From: Helicobacter bilis ATCC 51630 | Lineage (GTDB): Bacteria; Campylobacterota; Campylobacteria; Campylobacterales; Helicobacteraceae | NCBI RefSeq assembly: GCF_000686565.1 | Contig: NZ_JMKW01000008.1 | Coordinates: forward strand, 1 to 64,000 | DNA length: 64,000 bases | Direction of reading: 5' to 3' | In this document: positions 18,721-28,818 of the stretch, piece after piece | Position numbering within the stretch: position 1 is the first letter of the stretch | Layout: every line of letters begins with the position of its first letter | Program-made: the position numbers and the translations under genes | The notes under the pieces: model-generated | What the model saw: the letters and a program-made list of their open reading frames with translations, nothing else | Databases searched by the model: none | Told to the model about the DNA's origin: nothing

Positions 18721-19247
18721 TATATAGCTCCTTAAAATTTAATAGTAAATTTTGTGAATTGGTTTTGCCACCATGCCCATTAACCCTTGAATTTGCAGTA
18801 AAACCAAGCCTAAGCTTGAACACACAAAAAAGGGCAACCAACTTTTAGGATTGACATGTGAGTTTTTCCACAAAGCAGAAATTATACAACAAAATTGTAA
18901 GTTTTGTGATTTTTTTGTTTGTGAAAATTTGTTTGTGGGTTATTTTATAGGTATACTATACTTTATAGATTCCATAAACACCACAATGAATGTAGGATTT
19001 AGAATTTGCGGTTACGCTAGAACCCAGCAGTCCACTCAAATGGCTATAAAACCGGATTGAATTATATACTCTATGATAACTTCATATAACTTAAGAGTTG
19101 TAGTGTCTTAGGGTCAATAAAAAGCGATTGGATAGCATGGGGAGTGCATGTAGAGATTCTAAGGATTCAATCTACTTCATCAAGTAAATCCAAATCCCAA
19201 TAGTTTTAAAAGAATAGTTATGGAGAATAGCAAACTCGAAAAGTGTA
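18721..19247. other. Long intergenic region with predicted rpsB promoter and leader
   Basis: In this 527-base gap the reverse strand carries TATAAT (forward 18881-18886), about 160 bases upstream of rpsB. This implies a long leader, which contains a small CAAGC/GCTTG hairpin at 18805-18818. Long leaders upstream of rpsB can serve S2 autoregulation in other bacteria; that role here is inference. No gene, SRP, tmRNA or RNase P RNA was recognised in the remaining sequence. Confidence 0.4.
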
Positions 19248-20192
19248 TTATAATTTCGCTTCCTCTCTTCTTTGTAGTAGCTCCCATCTAGCATCAACAT
19301 CTTTTTGAAATTGCTCGATGATATGCTCATTTTCTGGTTTAAATAAGTGTTTGAATCTGCCTTGTGCGGCTAGATAGTCTCTAACTGGAATGACATTTTT
19401 AGGGCGGTAAGTGATACGCAACTCATGCCCATCAATGATTTCATACAATGGGAATACAAGGCTATCTACGGCTAAATCACTCATTTCAACGGTGTGATTT
19501 GAGTTAAATTTCCATTCAGTCGTGCAAGCACTCATAGCATTGATAAAAGTAGGTCCTTCTGTGTCAATCGCCTTTTTTATCTTAGCATTCATATCTTTCC
19601 ATTTATTTGGTGCAACTTGTGCGACATAGGGGCTTCCATGTGCCGCCATAATGCTTAGCAAGTCTTTTTTCTTTTGCTTTTTACCATAGCTTACTTTTCC
19701 TGCTGGTGTTGTGGAGGTGCTAGCCCCAAGCGGTGTAGAGCCACTTCTTTGTCCGCCAGTGTTAGCATACACTTCATTATCAAGGCAAATATATGTGAAA
19801 TCATGCCCTCTTTCAAAACAGCCACTAATCCATTGGAATCCAATATCATAGGTCGCACCATCGCCACCAAATGCTACAAATTTAGGCTTTTGCCCTTTGT
19901 ATTTGCCTTTTCTCTCAAGGGCTTTATACATAGCTTCAGCACCACAAATAGCGGTCGAGCCGTTTTCAAAACCGATATGAATCCATGGCACATTCCATGA
20001 AGTATGCGGATATACTGCTGTTGAAACCTCTAGGCAGCCAGTGGAGTTTCCAATAGCTATTGGTCCATCAACTGCATTTAAAACCTCTCTCACAATCATA
20101 CCATGCGCACAACCCGGACACAATAAATGCGCACCTTCAAATCTTTCAGCACTTTTGCTAAATTGTTTTAGATTTTTTATCTCTTTTGTCAT
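19248..20192 (-). CDS. porB: Pyruvate:flavodoxin oxidoreductase beta subunit
   Basis: A 314-residue thiamine-diphosphate-binding subunit of the four-part oxidoreductase that converts pyruvate and CoA to acetyl-CoA, reducing flavodoxin or ferredoxin. Cluster-binding C-P-G-C-A-H-G occurs near residue 25, and the TPP motif GGDGATYDIGFQWISG is followed by NEVYANTGGQRSGSTP. The 186/135/407/314 subunit sizes and gene order match the H. pylori por operon. A 2-oxoglutarate (oor) enzyme is the alternative but fits the sizes and order less well. Confidence 0.9.
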   Translation of the reverse strand: MTKEIKNLKQFSKSAERFEGAHLLCPGCAHGMIVREVLNAVDGPIAIGNSTGCLEVSTAVYPHTSWNVPWIHIGFENGSTAICGAEAMYKALERKGKYKGQKPKFVAFGGDGATYDIGFQWISGCFERGHDFTYICLDNEVYANTGGQRSGSTPLGASTSTTPAGKVSYGKKQKKKDLLSIMAAHGSPYVAQVAPNKWKDMNAKIKKAIDTEGPTFINAMSACTTEWKFNSNHTVEMSDLAVDSLVFPLYEIIDGHELRITYRPKNVIPVRDYLAAQGRFKHLFKPENEHIIEQFQKDVDARWELLQRREEAKL

Positions 20193-20232
20193 TATCTTTC
20201 CTTTTTAATACAACTTTTCAAAGTTAAGAATC

Positions 20233-21456
20233 TTAATTAAAACCCATTTCTTTACCACGCAAACAAATCCACTGCTGTGCGTTATGCGTAAGCTTTCCAG
20301 CCTTCACATTCTCAGCAAGTTCGCTATAAATCTTTCTAATATCTTTTTGTGTTAAGTCTCTCTCACCTAAGCCATACACATAGTTAGAAAGTATAGGACG
20401 ATTATTTGTAGCGGCTTGATAGATAGCTGCACTCACTTCATTAAACATAGCACCCATAGCCCCAGCTGGTGAAGACTTATCCATGATAGCAACTGCTTTT
20501 GCGTTTTTCAATGCCTCGCCTACTTGCTTATAAGGGAATGGGCGTAATACATGGATAGTTACAACTCCAGCTTTTATGCCTTGCTCTCTCATAGCCTTTG
20601 CTGCAACTCTTGCAGATTCTGCGGTTGTGCCGATAGCAAAGATTGCTACTTCCGCATCGTCCATATCATAGCTCATTACAGGCTTGTATGCTCTGCCTGT
20701 CTTTTCTTTAAACTCATTAAATACGCGTTCAATAACAGGCATAGAATCCATGATTGCTGCATGTAATTGTGCCTTATGCTCATAATGCCAATCTTCTTCT
20801 GCTTGCACACCATAAGTAACAGGTTTGCTAAAATCAAGCAATGCGTTTTTTACCTTATAATCACCGATAAATTTATATGCTTCTTCATCGCTTAAAGGAC
20901 GCACATTTTGTGCGGTATGTGAGCTTAGGAAGCCATCTTGATTCACTATTGTAGGCACTCTTACATCATAGTCTTCTGCGATTTTAAATGCCATAAGGTT
21001 AAAGTCATAAGCTTCTTGTGGATTACAAGTGCAAAGCTGAATCCACCCTGCATCACGGCATAGATACATATCTGAATGATCGCCATGTATATTTAGCGGT
21101 GCTGCTAATGCACGATTAACTAGATTTAATACAATAGGCAGTCTCATACCACTTGCTTGATATAATACCTCAACCATTAATGCCAAGCCTTGTGAGCTTG
21201 TAGCAGTAGCCACTCTACCACCTGCTGCTGCTGCACCAACGCAACCACTCATTGCTGCATGTTCAGATTCTACAAGCACAAACTCGCCATCAATATAGCC
21301 ATTGCCAACAAATGTGCCATAATCTTGCACAATCGGCGTCGATGGTGTGATAGGATATGCTGCCATTACATCAATTTGTGCTTGTCGCAGGGCATGACTA
21401 GCGGCGACATTGCCATCCCATACCTCAACTTCTTGTAAATCATATACTTTTGCCAT
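20233..21456 (-). CDS. porA: Pyruvate:flavodoxin oxidoreductase alpha subunit
   Basis: A 407-residue alpha subunit with the pyrimidine-binding half of the TPP site. YPITPSTPIVQDYGTF and the following VLVESEHAAMSGCVGAAAAGGR are hallmark sequences. C-terminal domain II shows EVAIFAIGTTAESAR and LRPFPYKQV. AAGGAG overlaps the end of porD, supporting coupled translation in porC-porD-porA-porB. Confidence 0.93.
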   Translation of the reverse strand: MAKVYDLQEVEVWDGNVAASHALRQAQIDVMAAYPITPSTPIVQDYGTFVGNGYIDGEFVLVESEHAAMSGCVGAAAAGGRVATATSSQGLALMVEVLYQASGMRLPIVLNLVNRALAAPLNIHGDHSDMYLCRDAGWIQLCTCNPQEAYDFNLMAFKIAEDYDVRVPTIVNQDGFLSSHTAQNVRPLSDEEAYKFIGDYKVKNALLDFSKPVTYGVQAEEDWHYEHKAQLHAAIMDSMPVIERVFNEFKEKTGRAYKPVMSYDMDDAEVAIFAIGTTAESARVAAKAMREQGIKAGVVTIHVLRPFPYKQVGEALKNAKAVAIMDKSSPAGAMGAMFNEVSAAIYQAATNNRPILSNYVYGLGERDLTQKDIRKIYSELAENVKAGKLTHNAQQWICLRGKEMGFN

Positions 21457-21467
21457 TGTTTAACTCC

Positions 21468-21875
21468 TTATGCCTTTTTCTCTTTCTTCTCTTTTGCTGG
21501 CCATTGACTAATCGCATCTTCTTTTGTAACAAAATCTTGAAACATAATTAAAGATTTAGGATTTGTAGGACACACATCAGCACATACACCACAACCTTTA
21601 CAATGCTTATAATCTACGCCTGTCATTTTCTCATCTCTTACTAAAATAGAGCTATCGGGGCAATACACCCAGCAAAAATAGCAGTTAATGCAATGCTCTA
21701 CATTATGCACGGGCTTTTCTGTCCGCCAATGTGCTACGCTTAGTGTGTAAGAGCTATTATCTGTATATTTTCTCTCCTCTTGATGTAGGTCAAGGCTTTT
21801 TTCACCTTCTGTTTCAAGTGGAAATACAACTGCACCGGGTAATAAGTCATTCCAACCTTTATTTGCATTTTGCAT
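21468..21875 (-). CDS. porD: Pyruvate:flavodoxin oxidoreductase delta subunit (2x[4Fe-4S])
   Basis: A 135-residue electron-transfer subunit with two ferredoxin-type clusters, CINCYFCWVYCPD and CKGCGVCADVCPTNP. It relays electrons from the TPP site to the external flavodoxin or ferredoxin. The C-terminus is lysine-rich. AAAGGA precedes the ATG. Confidence 0.93.
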   Translation of the reverse strand: MQNANKGWNDLLPGAVVFPLETEGEKSLDLHQEERKYTDNSSYTLSVAHWRTEKPVHNVEHCINCYFCWVYCPDSSILVRDEKMTGVDYKHCKGCGVCADVCPTNPKSLIMFQDFVTKEDAISQWPAKEKKEKKA

Positions 21876-21896
21876 AATCTATCCTTTCATACTTTA

Positions 21897-22457
21897 TTAA
21901 TGCACTTCATCATACGCGCGCTGGATTGCCACCATATTTGCATCAATAATTTTTTGTGGCATTTTTTTTCCCAACACTTTTTTAAACGCTTCTTTAAACT
22001 CTTCGATAGGTAAAAGACCAGATTCTTTAATGAAAGCACCAAGCATAGGAGCATTTGGGATAGGCTTACCCAATGCCTCTAAAGAAATCTTAATGCAATC
22101 CACTATGTAAAACTCTCGATCCTTTAACTCCGGCTTTTTCTCTTGCAACTCTTCTTTACTTAAATGCGTTGTGATGATATATTTTGTTGTAGGCTTTTCA
22201 TTCTCAAAAATATCTGCGATAAAAGTAAGACCGGGGTCAATCACTAATACATAATCTGGCTCCATGTATTTCTCATGATTAAGAATAGGGGTATCATCAA
22301 ACCTATCAAATGCCGCCATTGTAGCACCGCGTTTTGCAGAACCATAAGTCGCAAAAGCCTGCACCTCTTTGCCTGTGCCAGCGATTACATCTGCTAACCC
22401 TTTGGCACCTGTTACAGCACCCTGACCAGCTCTACTATGCCATCTGATTTCTAACAT
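21897..22457 (-). CDS. porC: Pyruvate:flavodoxin oxidoreductase gamma subunit
   Basis: A 186-residue gamma subunit (MLEIRWHSRAGQGAVTGAKG..., YGSAKRGATMAAF). ATG 22457 is chosen because AAGGAGAATATA is directly upstream and the family begins exactly here; an in-frame ATG 16 codons earlier has no ribosome binding site. First gene of the porCDAB operon. Confidence 0.93.
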   Translation of the reverse strand: MLEIRWHSRAGQGAVTGAKGLADVIAGTGKEVQAFATYGSAKRGATMAAFDRFDDTPILNHEKYMEPDYVLVIDPGLTFIADIFENEKPTTKYIITTHLSKEELQEKKPELKDREFYIVDCIKISLEALGKPIPNAPMLGAFIKESGLLPIEEFKEAFKKVLGKKMPQKIIDANMVAIQRAYDEVH

Positions 22458-22850
22458 TATATTCTCCTTGTTTTGGGTTATCGTTTCAAATGGAAACACA
22501 AACATTCTCTTTAAACATTATTGTATGTAAATGAAGCATAATAAATACTCTAAAAGACTATGTTGTTAGTTTATGCTGCTGTGTGTAAAGATCTTGTTAT
22601 ATCTTAATTGTAACAAATATTTTGTAAATTCCTGGGATTTTCATTTTGCTTACACGATATCTATGGATTTTCATGTGTTAAAAAGAAACATACTTTAAGA
22701 AACTCTTTTACTTTCAATAACACTTTTATTACTTTTTGTTACACATTGTAGCTAGAAATGTGATTCTATATTTGCATTAAGTAATGTTGTATTTCTGTGG
22801 TTATAATTTTCCCTTATTGAATCTATGTGTAATACTTTAAGGACAATAAT
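22458..22850. other. Divergent promoter region between porC and xthA
   Basis: In this 393-base gap a TATAAT at 22802-22807 lies 44 bases before xthA, and a reverse-strand TACAAT (forward 22607-22612) lies about 150 bases before porC with a TTTACA-like element upstream. No gene is supported. Confidence 0.4.
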
Positions 22851-23618
22851 ATGAAAATGATCTCTTGGAATGTAAATGGTTTGCGTGCATGTATGACGAA
22901 AGGATTTATGGACTTTTTTAACACAATCGATGCTGATGTATTTTGTATCCAAGAATCTAAAATGCACAGAAATCAAAGTGATTTTGTATTTGATGGATAT
23001 TATCAGTTTTGGAATGAAGCGGAAAAAAAGGGATATTCTGGCACAATCATTCTTAGCAAAACAGAGCCTTTAAGCGTGTGTAATGATATGGGGATAGCAC
23101 ACCATGATAAAGAGGGGCGTATTATCGTTGCAGAATATGCGACCTTTTTTCTTGTAAATGTTTATACGCCAAATTCTAAACGAGAGCTAGAGCGGCTTAC
23201 ATATAGGCAAGAATGGGAAGATGATTTTCGTGCTTTTTTAAAGGGATTAGAGCAGTATAAGCCTGTGATTGTATGTGGTGATTTAAATGTAGCACACAAA
23301 GAAATAGATTTAAAAAATCCAAAAACAAATCGCAGAAATGCAGGATTCACTGATGAAGAGCGAGAAAAAATGAGTGTGCTTTTAGAGAGCGGCTTTATTG
23401 ATTCTTATCGCTATTTTTACCCCGATAAAGAGCATGCTTATACATGGTGGAGCTATATGGGCAAAGCAAGGCAAAATAACACGGGTTGGAGAATTGATTA
23501 CTTTTTACTCTCAAGATGCCTTGCTAAGAATCTTAAGGAAGCACATATTTACCCCGAGATAATGGGGAGTGATCACTGCCCTGTTGGCATTGTGATTGAT
23601 GAGAATGCGGTTGTGTAA
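22851..23618 (+). CDS. xthA: Exodeoxyribonuclease III / AP endonuclease
   Basis: A 255-residue ExoIII-family enzyme cutting at abasic sites in base excision repair. Active-site motifs are SWNVNGLRA, FCIQESKM, YTPNS, CGDLNVAHKEIDL, the conserved GWRIDYFLLS and terminal GSDHCPVGI. AAGGACA precedes the ATG. Confidence 0.96.
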   Translation: MKMISWNVNGLRACMTKGFMDFFNTIDADVFCIQESKMHRNQSDFVFDGYYQFWNEAEKKGYSGTIILSKTEPLSVCNDMGIAHHDKEGRIIVAEYATFFLVNVYTPNSKRELERLTYRQEWEDDFRAFLKGLEQYKPVIVCGDLNVAHKEIDLKNPKTNRRNAGFTDEEREKMSVLLESGFIDSYRYFYPDKEHAYTWWSYMGKARQNNTGWRIDYFLLSRCLAKNLKEAHIYPEIMGSDHCPVGIVIDENAVV

Positions 23619-23932
23619 TGTGTAAATATTACCGCTTATAGATAGCCACATCTCGATTATCCGATAGTTGTTAAAGCTAAAATAAATTAATAACTTGGAA
23701 TCTTTTGCTATCTGGAAGTGTAAGCAAAATGATTAAAATATAAACAAAGTCATATTCTTATAAACCTTAAACTATGATTTTACTTATTTTTATTGTGGAT
23801 ATACTAGACAATGTTAAGGCTACAAAGAGTATATGTTCTAGCGTTAATATTACATTAAGCCTAACATGTTATAATGCCAGGTCGCTTTTATGTTCTATGA
23901 TTATTCAATTTAATTACTTACAAGGGAGTTAT
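23619..23932 (+). promoter_or_regulatory. Promoter and leader of the cetB/cetA-like pair
   Basis: TATAAT at 23870-23875 lies 58 bases before the PAS-protein ATG. It rules out the far upstream in-frame ATG at 23774 as start, because that would precede the promoter. AAGGGAG lies just before the chosen ATG. No other gene is seen in this stretch. Confidence 0.5.
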
Positions 23933-24436
23933 ATGCAAGAACTTATACTTGATAAAGATGTATTAATTACTTCAAAAACGGATTTAAAAGGTAATGTGCT
24001 GTATTGCAACAAGCCATTTTTAGATTATGCAGAGTATGATGAAGAAGAAGTTTTATTTAAATCCCACAATATTGTGCGTCATGAAGACATGCCAAAGTGT
24101 GTTTTTAAAATCTTATGGGAACATATCAAACAAGGTCAAGAAGCCTTTGCATTTGTTAAGAACAAAACAAAGTACAATAATTTCTATTGGGTATTTGCAA
24201 ATGTTACACCAAACTACAACCAACACAATCAAATCATAGGCTACTATTCGGTGCGTAGAAAAGCAAATGAAGCGGCAATAGCAGTCATTGACAAGATATA
24301 TAAACAAACCCTCCAAATTGAAAAAACACAGGGTGTCAATAAGTCATATAACTTTATCCTTGAATATGCAAAAAATGCAAATCTAACCTACAATAATCTC
24401 GTGTTAAATCTTCAAAGGAATGGACATGTCGCTTAG
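23933..24436 (+). CDS. cetB: PAS-domain energy-taxis sensor (CetB/Aer N-terminal type)
   Basis: A 167-residue soluble PAS protein. Residues 10-120 match the FAD-binding PAS of Aer: [33 protein letters not shown] and [12 protein letters not shown]. In Campylobacter, CetB binds FAD and works with the membrane transducer CetA as a split Aer receptor. The following gene overlaps its 3' end by about ten bases and encodes a CetA-like transducer, which supports this role. Confidence 0.82.
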   Translation: MQELILDKDVLITSKTDLKGNVLYCNKPFLDYAEYDEEEVLFKSHNIVRHEDMPKCVFKILWEHIKQGQEAFAFVKNKTKYNNFYWVFANVTPNYNQHNQIIGYYSVRRKANEAAIAVIDKIYKQTLQIEKTQGVNKSYNFILEYAKNANLTYNNLVLNLQRNGHVA

Positions 24437-25817
24437 AATCTTTTTGGTAATAGGCATATTGCTTTCTTTCATTGCGGGTTTATTAAGCTTTTTAAATGGT
24501 GGCATTATTGCTGGAAGCATAGCACTTCTTGCATGTGTGGCACAAGGTGTGGGCTTATTTTTTGAGACTAGACATGCACAATTTTTAGATCGCATTATTG
24601 AAGTAACAGAGCATGCAAAAGATGGTGATTTTGAAAGTCGCGTTATTCATTTGCATGGAGATTCTAGGCTTGTTACACTTGGTGGGAATTTCAATGTTTT
24701 ACTCGATAATCTTGAAGCCTTTCTGCGTGAGGTAAATACTTCTGTGAGTGCTTCGCAAAATCATGAGTTTTATAGAAGAGCCTTAGGTGAGGGCTTGAAA
24801 GGCACATTTGTAAAAAACATAGATAGTATTAATTTTTGTTTAAATAGTATTGAGACAAATGCAAAAGAGAGTATCCAAAACTCACTTGCAAGATCACTTA
24901 TGAATATGAGCCTAGATAATCAAAATCACGACTTAAATAGTATTAGCACAGATTTAACACATGAAATGAGTAAAATGCACGGCGTAAGTGATAATATCCA
25001 GTCGCTTACTCAAATCGCAGATGAAAATAAAGCGAATATCACAGAAATAGCTGATAGTATAGCAAATCTCCTAACACTTATCGCTCAAAGCAATGATGCG
25101 ATTAATAACTTCGCACAGCGTTCAAGTGATATTGGCAATGTTATCCAACTTATTATCAATATCGCAGCACAAACAAATCTCTTAGCATTAAACGCAAGTA
25201 TTGAAGCCGCAAGGGCAGGAGAGCATGGCAGAGGCTTTGCAGTCGTAGCCGATGAGGTAAGAAGGCTTGCTGAAAACACACATAAAGCAACTGATGAGAT
25301 TTCACTTGTTATCCAAACTATGCAACAAGAGATCACAACCATTCAAGCAGGAAGTGAAGAAGTCTATCGTATCATCAATGACACGCAAAGTAAAATCGCT
25401 TCTTTTACCGATGTGTTTGAGAATCTTGGCAATGAAAGCGTAGCCCTGCATAGTGCATTTAATATCTTGCAAAAAAGCCTTATTATCAATGTAGCAAAAA
25501 TTGAGCATATTCTGTATAAATCTAATGCGTATTTGAGCTTTAAGCTTTTTAAACCGGCACAAGATTTCAGCAAACATGCTATATCACATCTTTTTGAAGA
25601 CCCAATATGTCAAAAAGTTCTTTTTAGCCTTGTAAGCAGTCAGGAAGTCGATAGAAGTCGGGATATCATTACTCAAAATGTAACTGACGCATTACAAAAG
25701 ATAGGCAAAGAGTTAGATAGCACAGATATTGATTATATCATTACGCATTTGAATGCTATGGAAGAAGTAAGCCAGCAGTTTATACAAAAGCTAGATAGTG
25801 CGATTAAGCAATCTTAG
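24426..25817 (+). CDS. cetA: Methyl-accepting chemotaxis transducer (CetA-like)
   Basis: A 463-residue transducer with two N-terminal hydrophobic helices (residues about 3-45) and almost no periplasmic loop. A HAMP-like stretch follows, then a cytoplasmic signalling hairpin with the conserved tip [21 protein letters not shown] and [13 protein letters not shown]. The C-terminus ([17 protein letters not shown]...) resembles a degenerate zinc-binding CZB domain. Lack of a periplasmic sensor fits a partner-dependent receptor driven by the upstream PAS protein. ATG 24426 has AAAGGA six bases upstream. Confidence 0.82.
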   Translation: MSLRIFLVIGILLSFIAGLLSFLNGGIIAGSIALLACVAQGVGLFFETRHAQFLDRIIEVTEHAKDGDFESRVIHLHGDSRLVTLGGNFNVLLDNLEAFLREVNTSVSASQNHEFYRRALGEGLKGTFVKNIDSINFCLNSIETNAKESIQNSLARSLMNMSLDNQNHDLNSISTDLTHEMSKMHGVSDNIQSLTQIADENKANITEIADSIANLLTLIAQSNDAINNFAQRSSDIGNVIQLIINIAAQTNLLALNASIEAARAGEHGRGFAVVADEVRRLAENTHKATDEISLVIQTMQQEITTIQAGSEEVYRIINDTQSKIASFTDVFENLGNESVALHSAFNILQKSLIINVAKIEHILYKSNAYLSFKLFKPAQDFSKHAISHLFEDPICQKVLFSLVSSQEVDRSRDIITQNVTDALQKIGKELDSTDIDYIITHLNAMEEVSQQFIQKLDSAIKQS

Positions 25818-25969
25818 ATAGATTCTATAATGGCTTAGATTTTATGCGTTAGAATCCTGTTTGTTATCTTAAGTTAGTAGAAAAGATTCAAATTGTTTTA
25901 AGAATAAATTTAGAATCTAATTTTGTATAATCAATCTTATATAGCGTATAAATAAAGCAAAATTCTTGT

Positions 25970-25975
25970 TATAAT
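25970..25975 (+). promoter_or_regulatory. Predicted -10 box of hemH
   Basis: A TTATAAT-type -10 (TATAAT) lies 57 bases before the hemH ATG in a very AT-rich region. Confidence 0.45.
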
Positions 25976-26032
25976 ACGCGTAAATGCTACTTTAATATAG
26001 AATCTTTACACCCAAAACTTACAAGGAAATAT

Positions 26033-27028
26033 ATGCAAACCCAAAACAAAGCCGTAGTGTTACTCAATATGGGCGGACCAAATAGTTTAGATGAAGTCGC
26101 CACTTTTCTCAAAAATATGTTTGCTGACCCATGTATCCTTAGCGTTAAAAGTGAGTTTTTTCGCTCTATGCTAGGCAATGTTATAGTAAATTCACGCATT
26201 GAAAAAAGCAAGAAAATGTATGAAAAGATAGGTGGTTGTAGCCCATTAACAGAAATCACTTTTAAACTTACACAGAAATTGCAAAAGAGGAATCCAAGCA
26301 CATTCTACACTTATGCTATGCGTTATGTGCCACCCTATTCATTAGCTGTTATACAAGAAATCATGCAAAAAAACATTCATAACATTACGCTTTTTAGCAT
26401 GTATCCGCAATATAGCTCAACTACAACTTATTCATCTTTTAGCGATGTCTCACTTGCCCTTAAGACGCTAAACTTTACTCCACACATAAGAACAATCGAT
26501 CGCTATGCAACCCACCCCTTGTTTATAAAGGCAATTACACAAAGCATTAAGGACACTTTAAATGGAAGAAATGCAAAGGATTTTGTGCTGATTCTATCCG
26601 CACACTCTGTGCCTATAAGTCGCATTAAAAAAGGTGATCCCTATCAGCAAGAATGCCAAGATTGTAAAGCCCTGCTGCAAGCTGAATTAGAGAAAAATGA
26701 TATTGTATTTAAAGATATACAGCTATGCTATCAGTCAAAAGTGGGACCTGTGAAGTGGATTGGTCCTTATACAGATTCTGTGATTAAATCCCTTGCTCCA
26801 AACAATATGATTATATATCCGCTAAGTTTTACCATTGATAACTCTGAAACAAAATATGAGCTTGCTATACAATATGCCGAACTTGCAAAATCACTTGGCA
26901 TAAAAGAATATCTTGTATGCGAATGCCTAAATGATAGCGACTTATTTGTAGATTTTATAGAATCTATGACCTCTTATCAAGAACCTCAAATGCAGGCAGA
27001 ATATTCCCCTCCAATAACTCAAGGCTAG
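26033..27028 (+). CDS. hemH: Ferrochelatase
   Basis: A 331-residue enzyme inserting ferrous iron into protoporphyrin IX, the last step of heme synthesis. The start AVVLLNMGGPNSLDEV, the iron-ligand histidine in LSAHSVPISRIKKGDPY, and the glutamate-containing TIDNSETKYEL are visible. AAGGAA precedes the ATG. Its last 65 bases overlap the end of the convergent pgk gene. Confidence 0.94.
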   Translation: MQTQNKAVVLLNMGGPNSLDEVATFLKNMFADPCILSVKSEFFRSMLGNVIVNSRIEKSKKMYEKIGGCSPLTEITFKLTQKLQKRNPSTFYTYAMRYVPPYSLAVIQEIMQKNIHNITLFSMYPQYSSTTTYSSFSDVSLALKTLNFTPHIRTIDRYATHPLFIKAITQSIKDTLNGRNAKDFVLILSAHSVPISRIKKGDPYQQECQDCKALLQAELEKNDIVFKDIQLCYQSKVGPVKWIGPYTDSVIKSLAPNNMIIYPLSFTIDNSETKYELAIQYAELAKSLGIKEYLVCECLNDSDLFVDFIESMTSYQEPQMQAEYSPPITQG

Positions 27029-28175
27029 CACCTCCACCCGTGGATATAAAACTCATATTATCTCTTTGCCCCGCTTTGTCTATCGCGTCTGCGATATCAC
27101 CGCCGCCGATAAAGCTAAACGCATAAGTATTAGCAATTGCATGAGCGAGATTAAAAGTCCCACGAGAAAACTGGTGAATCTCATACACACCAAGCGGACC
27201 ATTCCAAATAATAGTTTGAGAATCTGTAACCACTTCACTAAAAAGTTTAACACTTGCAGGACCAATATCAACTGCGATGAGATTCTGTGGTATGTCTTGT
27301 GATGGTGTGATTTTAATCTCACTTGGACTATCAATGCTATTTGTGCTTACCAGATCCACAGGCAAATATACCTTTACCTTTTTCTCTTTTGCACTTTCTA
27401 GAATCGTTATCGCATCTTTTATTAAATCATCTTCTACAAGGCTATTTTGCATATCATAGCCTAACGCTTTTAAGAAAGTATTACTCATAGCTCCACCGAT
27501 AATGATTTTATCAACGACATCAAGCACTCTTTGCAAAAGACTAAGCTTTGAGCTTACCTTGCTTCCACCAACAATCAATAAAAGCGGTCGCAATGGATTC
27601 TTAATCACCTTTGCAAAGGAATCAATCTCTTTTTTCAACAATATACCTGCAACTTTATGATTCACAAACTTCGCAATACCATAAGTGCTAGCATGCGCCC
27701 TATGGCTCGTCCCAAAGGCATCATTCACATAAACATCACAAAGACTTGCGAGATTTTTACTGAGTGTTTCATCATTTTTTGTTTCACCTTCATAGAATCT
27801 AATATTTTCAAGCAAGATGATTTGACATCTATTTTCATTTTGTGCGGCTTTTGCAGATTCTATTGTATCGGCAAGAAATACATCTTTATTGAGTAGTCTC
27901 TCTAGCCTTTTTACAACATGCTTGAGTGAAAAATCACTGCTACGCCCTTTTGGTCTGCCAAGATGACTCACCAAAACAATACTTTGTGCTTCATTGTCAA
28001 TACAATAGTTAATTGTTGGCAAGGCTTCACGCATACGCGTATCATCGCTGATATTGAAATCTTTATCCATAGGGACATTGAAATCAACGCGGATCAACAC
28101 CCTTTGGTCTTTGATAGTAATATCTCGTATGCTTTTTGCTTCTTGCATTAAAGTGATACTTGTGGTTTTTGGCAT
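26964..28175 (-). CDS. pgk: Phosphoglycerate kinase
   Basis: A 403-residue glycolytic/gluconeogenic kinase. It shows RVLIRVDFNVPMD, the substrate motif SHLGRPKG, GGAMSNTFLKALGY and the nucleotide-binding FISTGGGASLELLEG at the C-terminus. ATG 28175 is chosen for AAGGAGTAATT upstream; an earlier in-frame start would add a non-family peptide. Confidence 0.96.
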   Translation of the reverse strand: MPKTTSITLMQEAKSIRDITIKDQRVLIRVDFNVPMDKDFNISDDTRMREALPTINYCIDNEAQSIVLVSHLGRPKGRSSDFSLKHVVKRLERLLNKDVFLADTIESAKAAQNENRCQIILLENIRFYEGETKNDETLSKNLASLCDVYVNDAFGTSHRAHASTYGIAKFVNHKVAGILLKKEIDSFAKVIKNPLRPLLLIVGGSKVSSKLSLLQRVLDVVDKIIIGGAMSNTFLKALGYDMQNSLVEDDLIKDAITILESAKEKKVKVYLPVDLVSTNSIDSPSEIKITPSQDIPQNLIAVDIGPASVKLFSEVVTDSQTIIWNGPLGVYEIHQFSRGTFNLAHAIANTYAFSFIGGGDIADAIDKAGQRDNMSFISTGGGASLELLEGNILPAFEVLDKRS

Positions 28176-28336
28176 AATTACTCCTTGAAAATGTTGCATA
28201 ACTTTATAAAACAACATTGTAGCACAAGCAATTTAACCATACCAATCACGGCTAAATCAAAAAGTAAGAATTGCCGACTTTTGTTTGAAGGAGGGATAAC
28301 AATCTTAGAAATTATAAAGCATAATTTTTCGTAAGT

Positions 28337-28630
28337 CTATTTTTTTACCTTGATACTTGCAACCTCGTCTTTTAAGGCTTTACCGGGCTTAAATTTTGGC
28401 ACCATTTTATCCGCTGTTTTATAAGTCTTATCAGTGCCCGGAACCTTACCTTCTTTACCTTTTTGCACCGCATTTTCAAACTTACCAAACCCTACAAGCT
28501 CAACTGTCTCATTTGACTTCAATACATGTGTAATTGCATCTACAACAGAATCAAGTGCCTTTTCCGCATCCTCTTTCTTTGCATAACCACCGATTTCTTT
28601 GATAGTTTTTACAAAATCGCTCTTTTTCAT
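28337..28630 (-). CDS. hup: HU-type DNA-binding protein
   Basis: A 97-residue nucleoid protein of the HU/IHF family: MKKSDFVKTI at the start, GFGKFE in the core and the beta-arm region ending FKPGKALKDEV. The proline-rich arm differs slightly from E. coli HU. ATG 28630 has AGGAG upstream; the longer in-frame start would add a hydrophobic leader foreign to HU. Confidence 0.93.
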   Translation of the reverse strand: MKKSDFVKTIKEIGGYAKKEDAEKALDSVVDAITHVLKSNETVELVGFGKFENAVQKGKEGKVPGTDKTYKTADKMVPKFKPGKALKDEVASIKVKK

Positions 28631-28767
28631 AACGAAAACTCCTATATAAAATATATTTATCTTTAAACAGCACACAAGGCTAAAAAGATAAGCTAGCATT
28701 GTATTTGATTTTTGTATGAAAATCAAGTTATTTTAGAGTTAAATTATAAAAAATTGCAAGTTTTTGC

Positions 28768-28773
28768 TACAAT
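28768..28773 (+). promoter_or_regulatory. Predicted -10 box of gapA
   Basis: TACAAT preceded by TTGC lies 46 bases before the gapA ATG, in the divergent region shared with hup. Confidence 0.45.
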
Positions 28774-28818
28774 GCAGCCTTTAAACACCTATATTTTAAG
28801 CAAAAAAGGATATAAATC

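Noticed and set aside
18851-19060. 69-codon forward frame upstream of rpsB
   Set aside because: No ribosome binding site; overlaps the predicted rpsB promoter region; cysteine/phenylalanine-rich translation without a known pattern.
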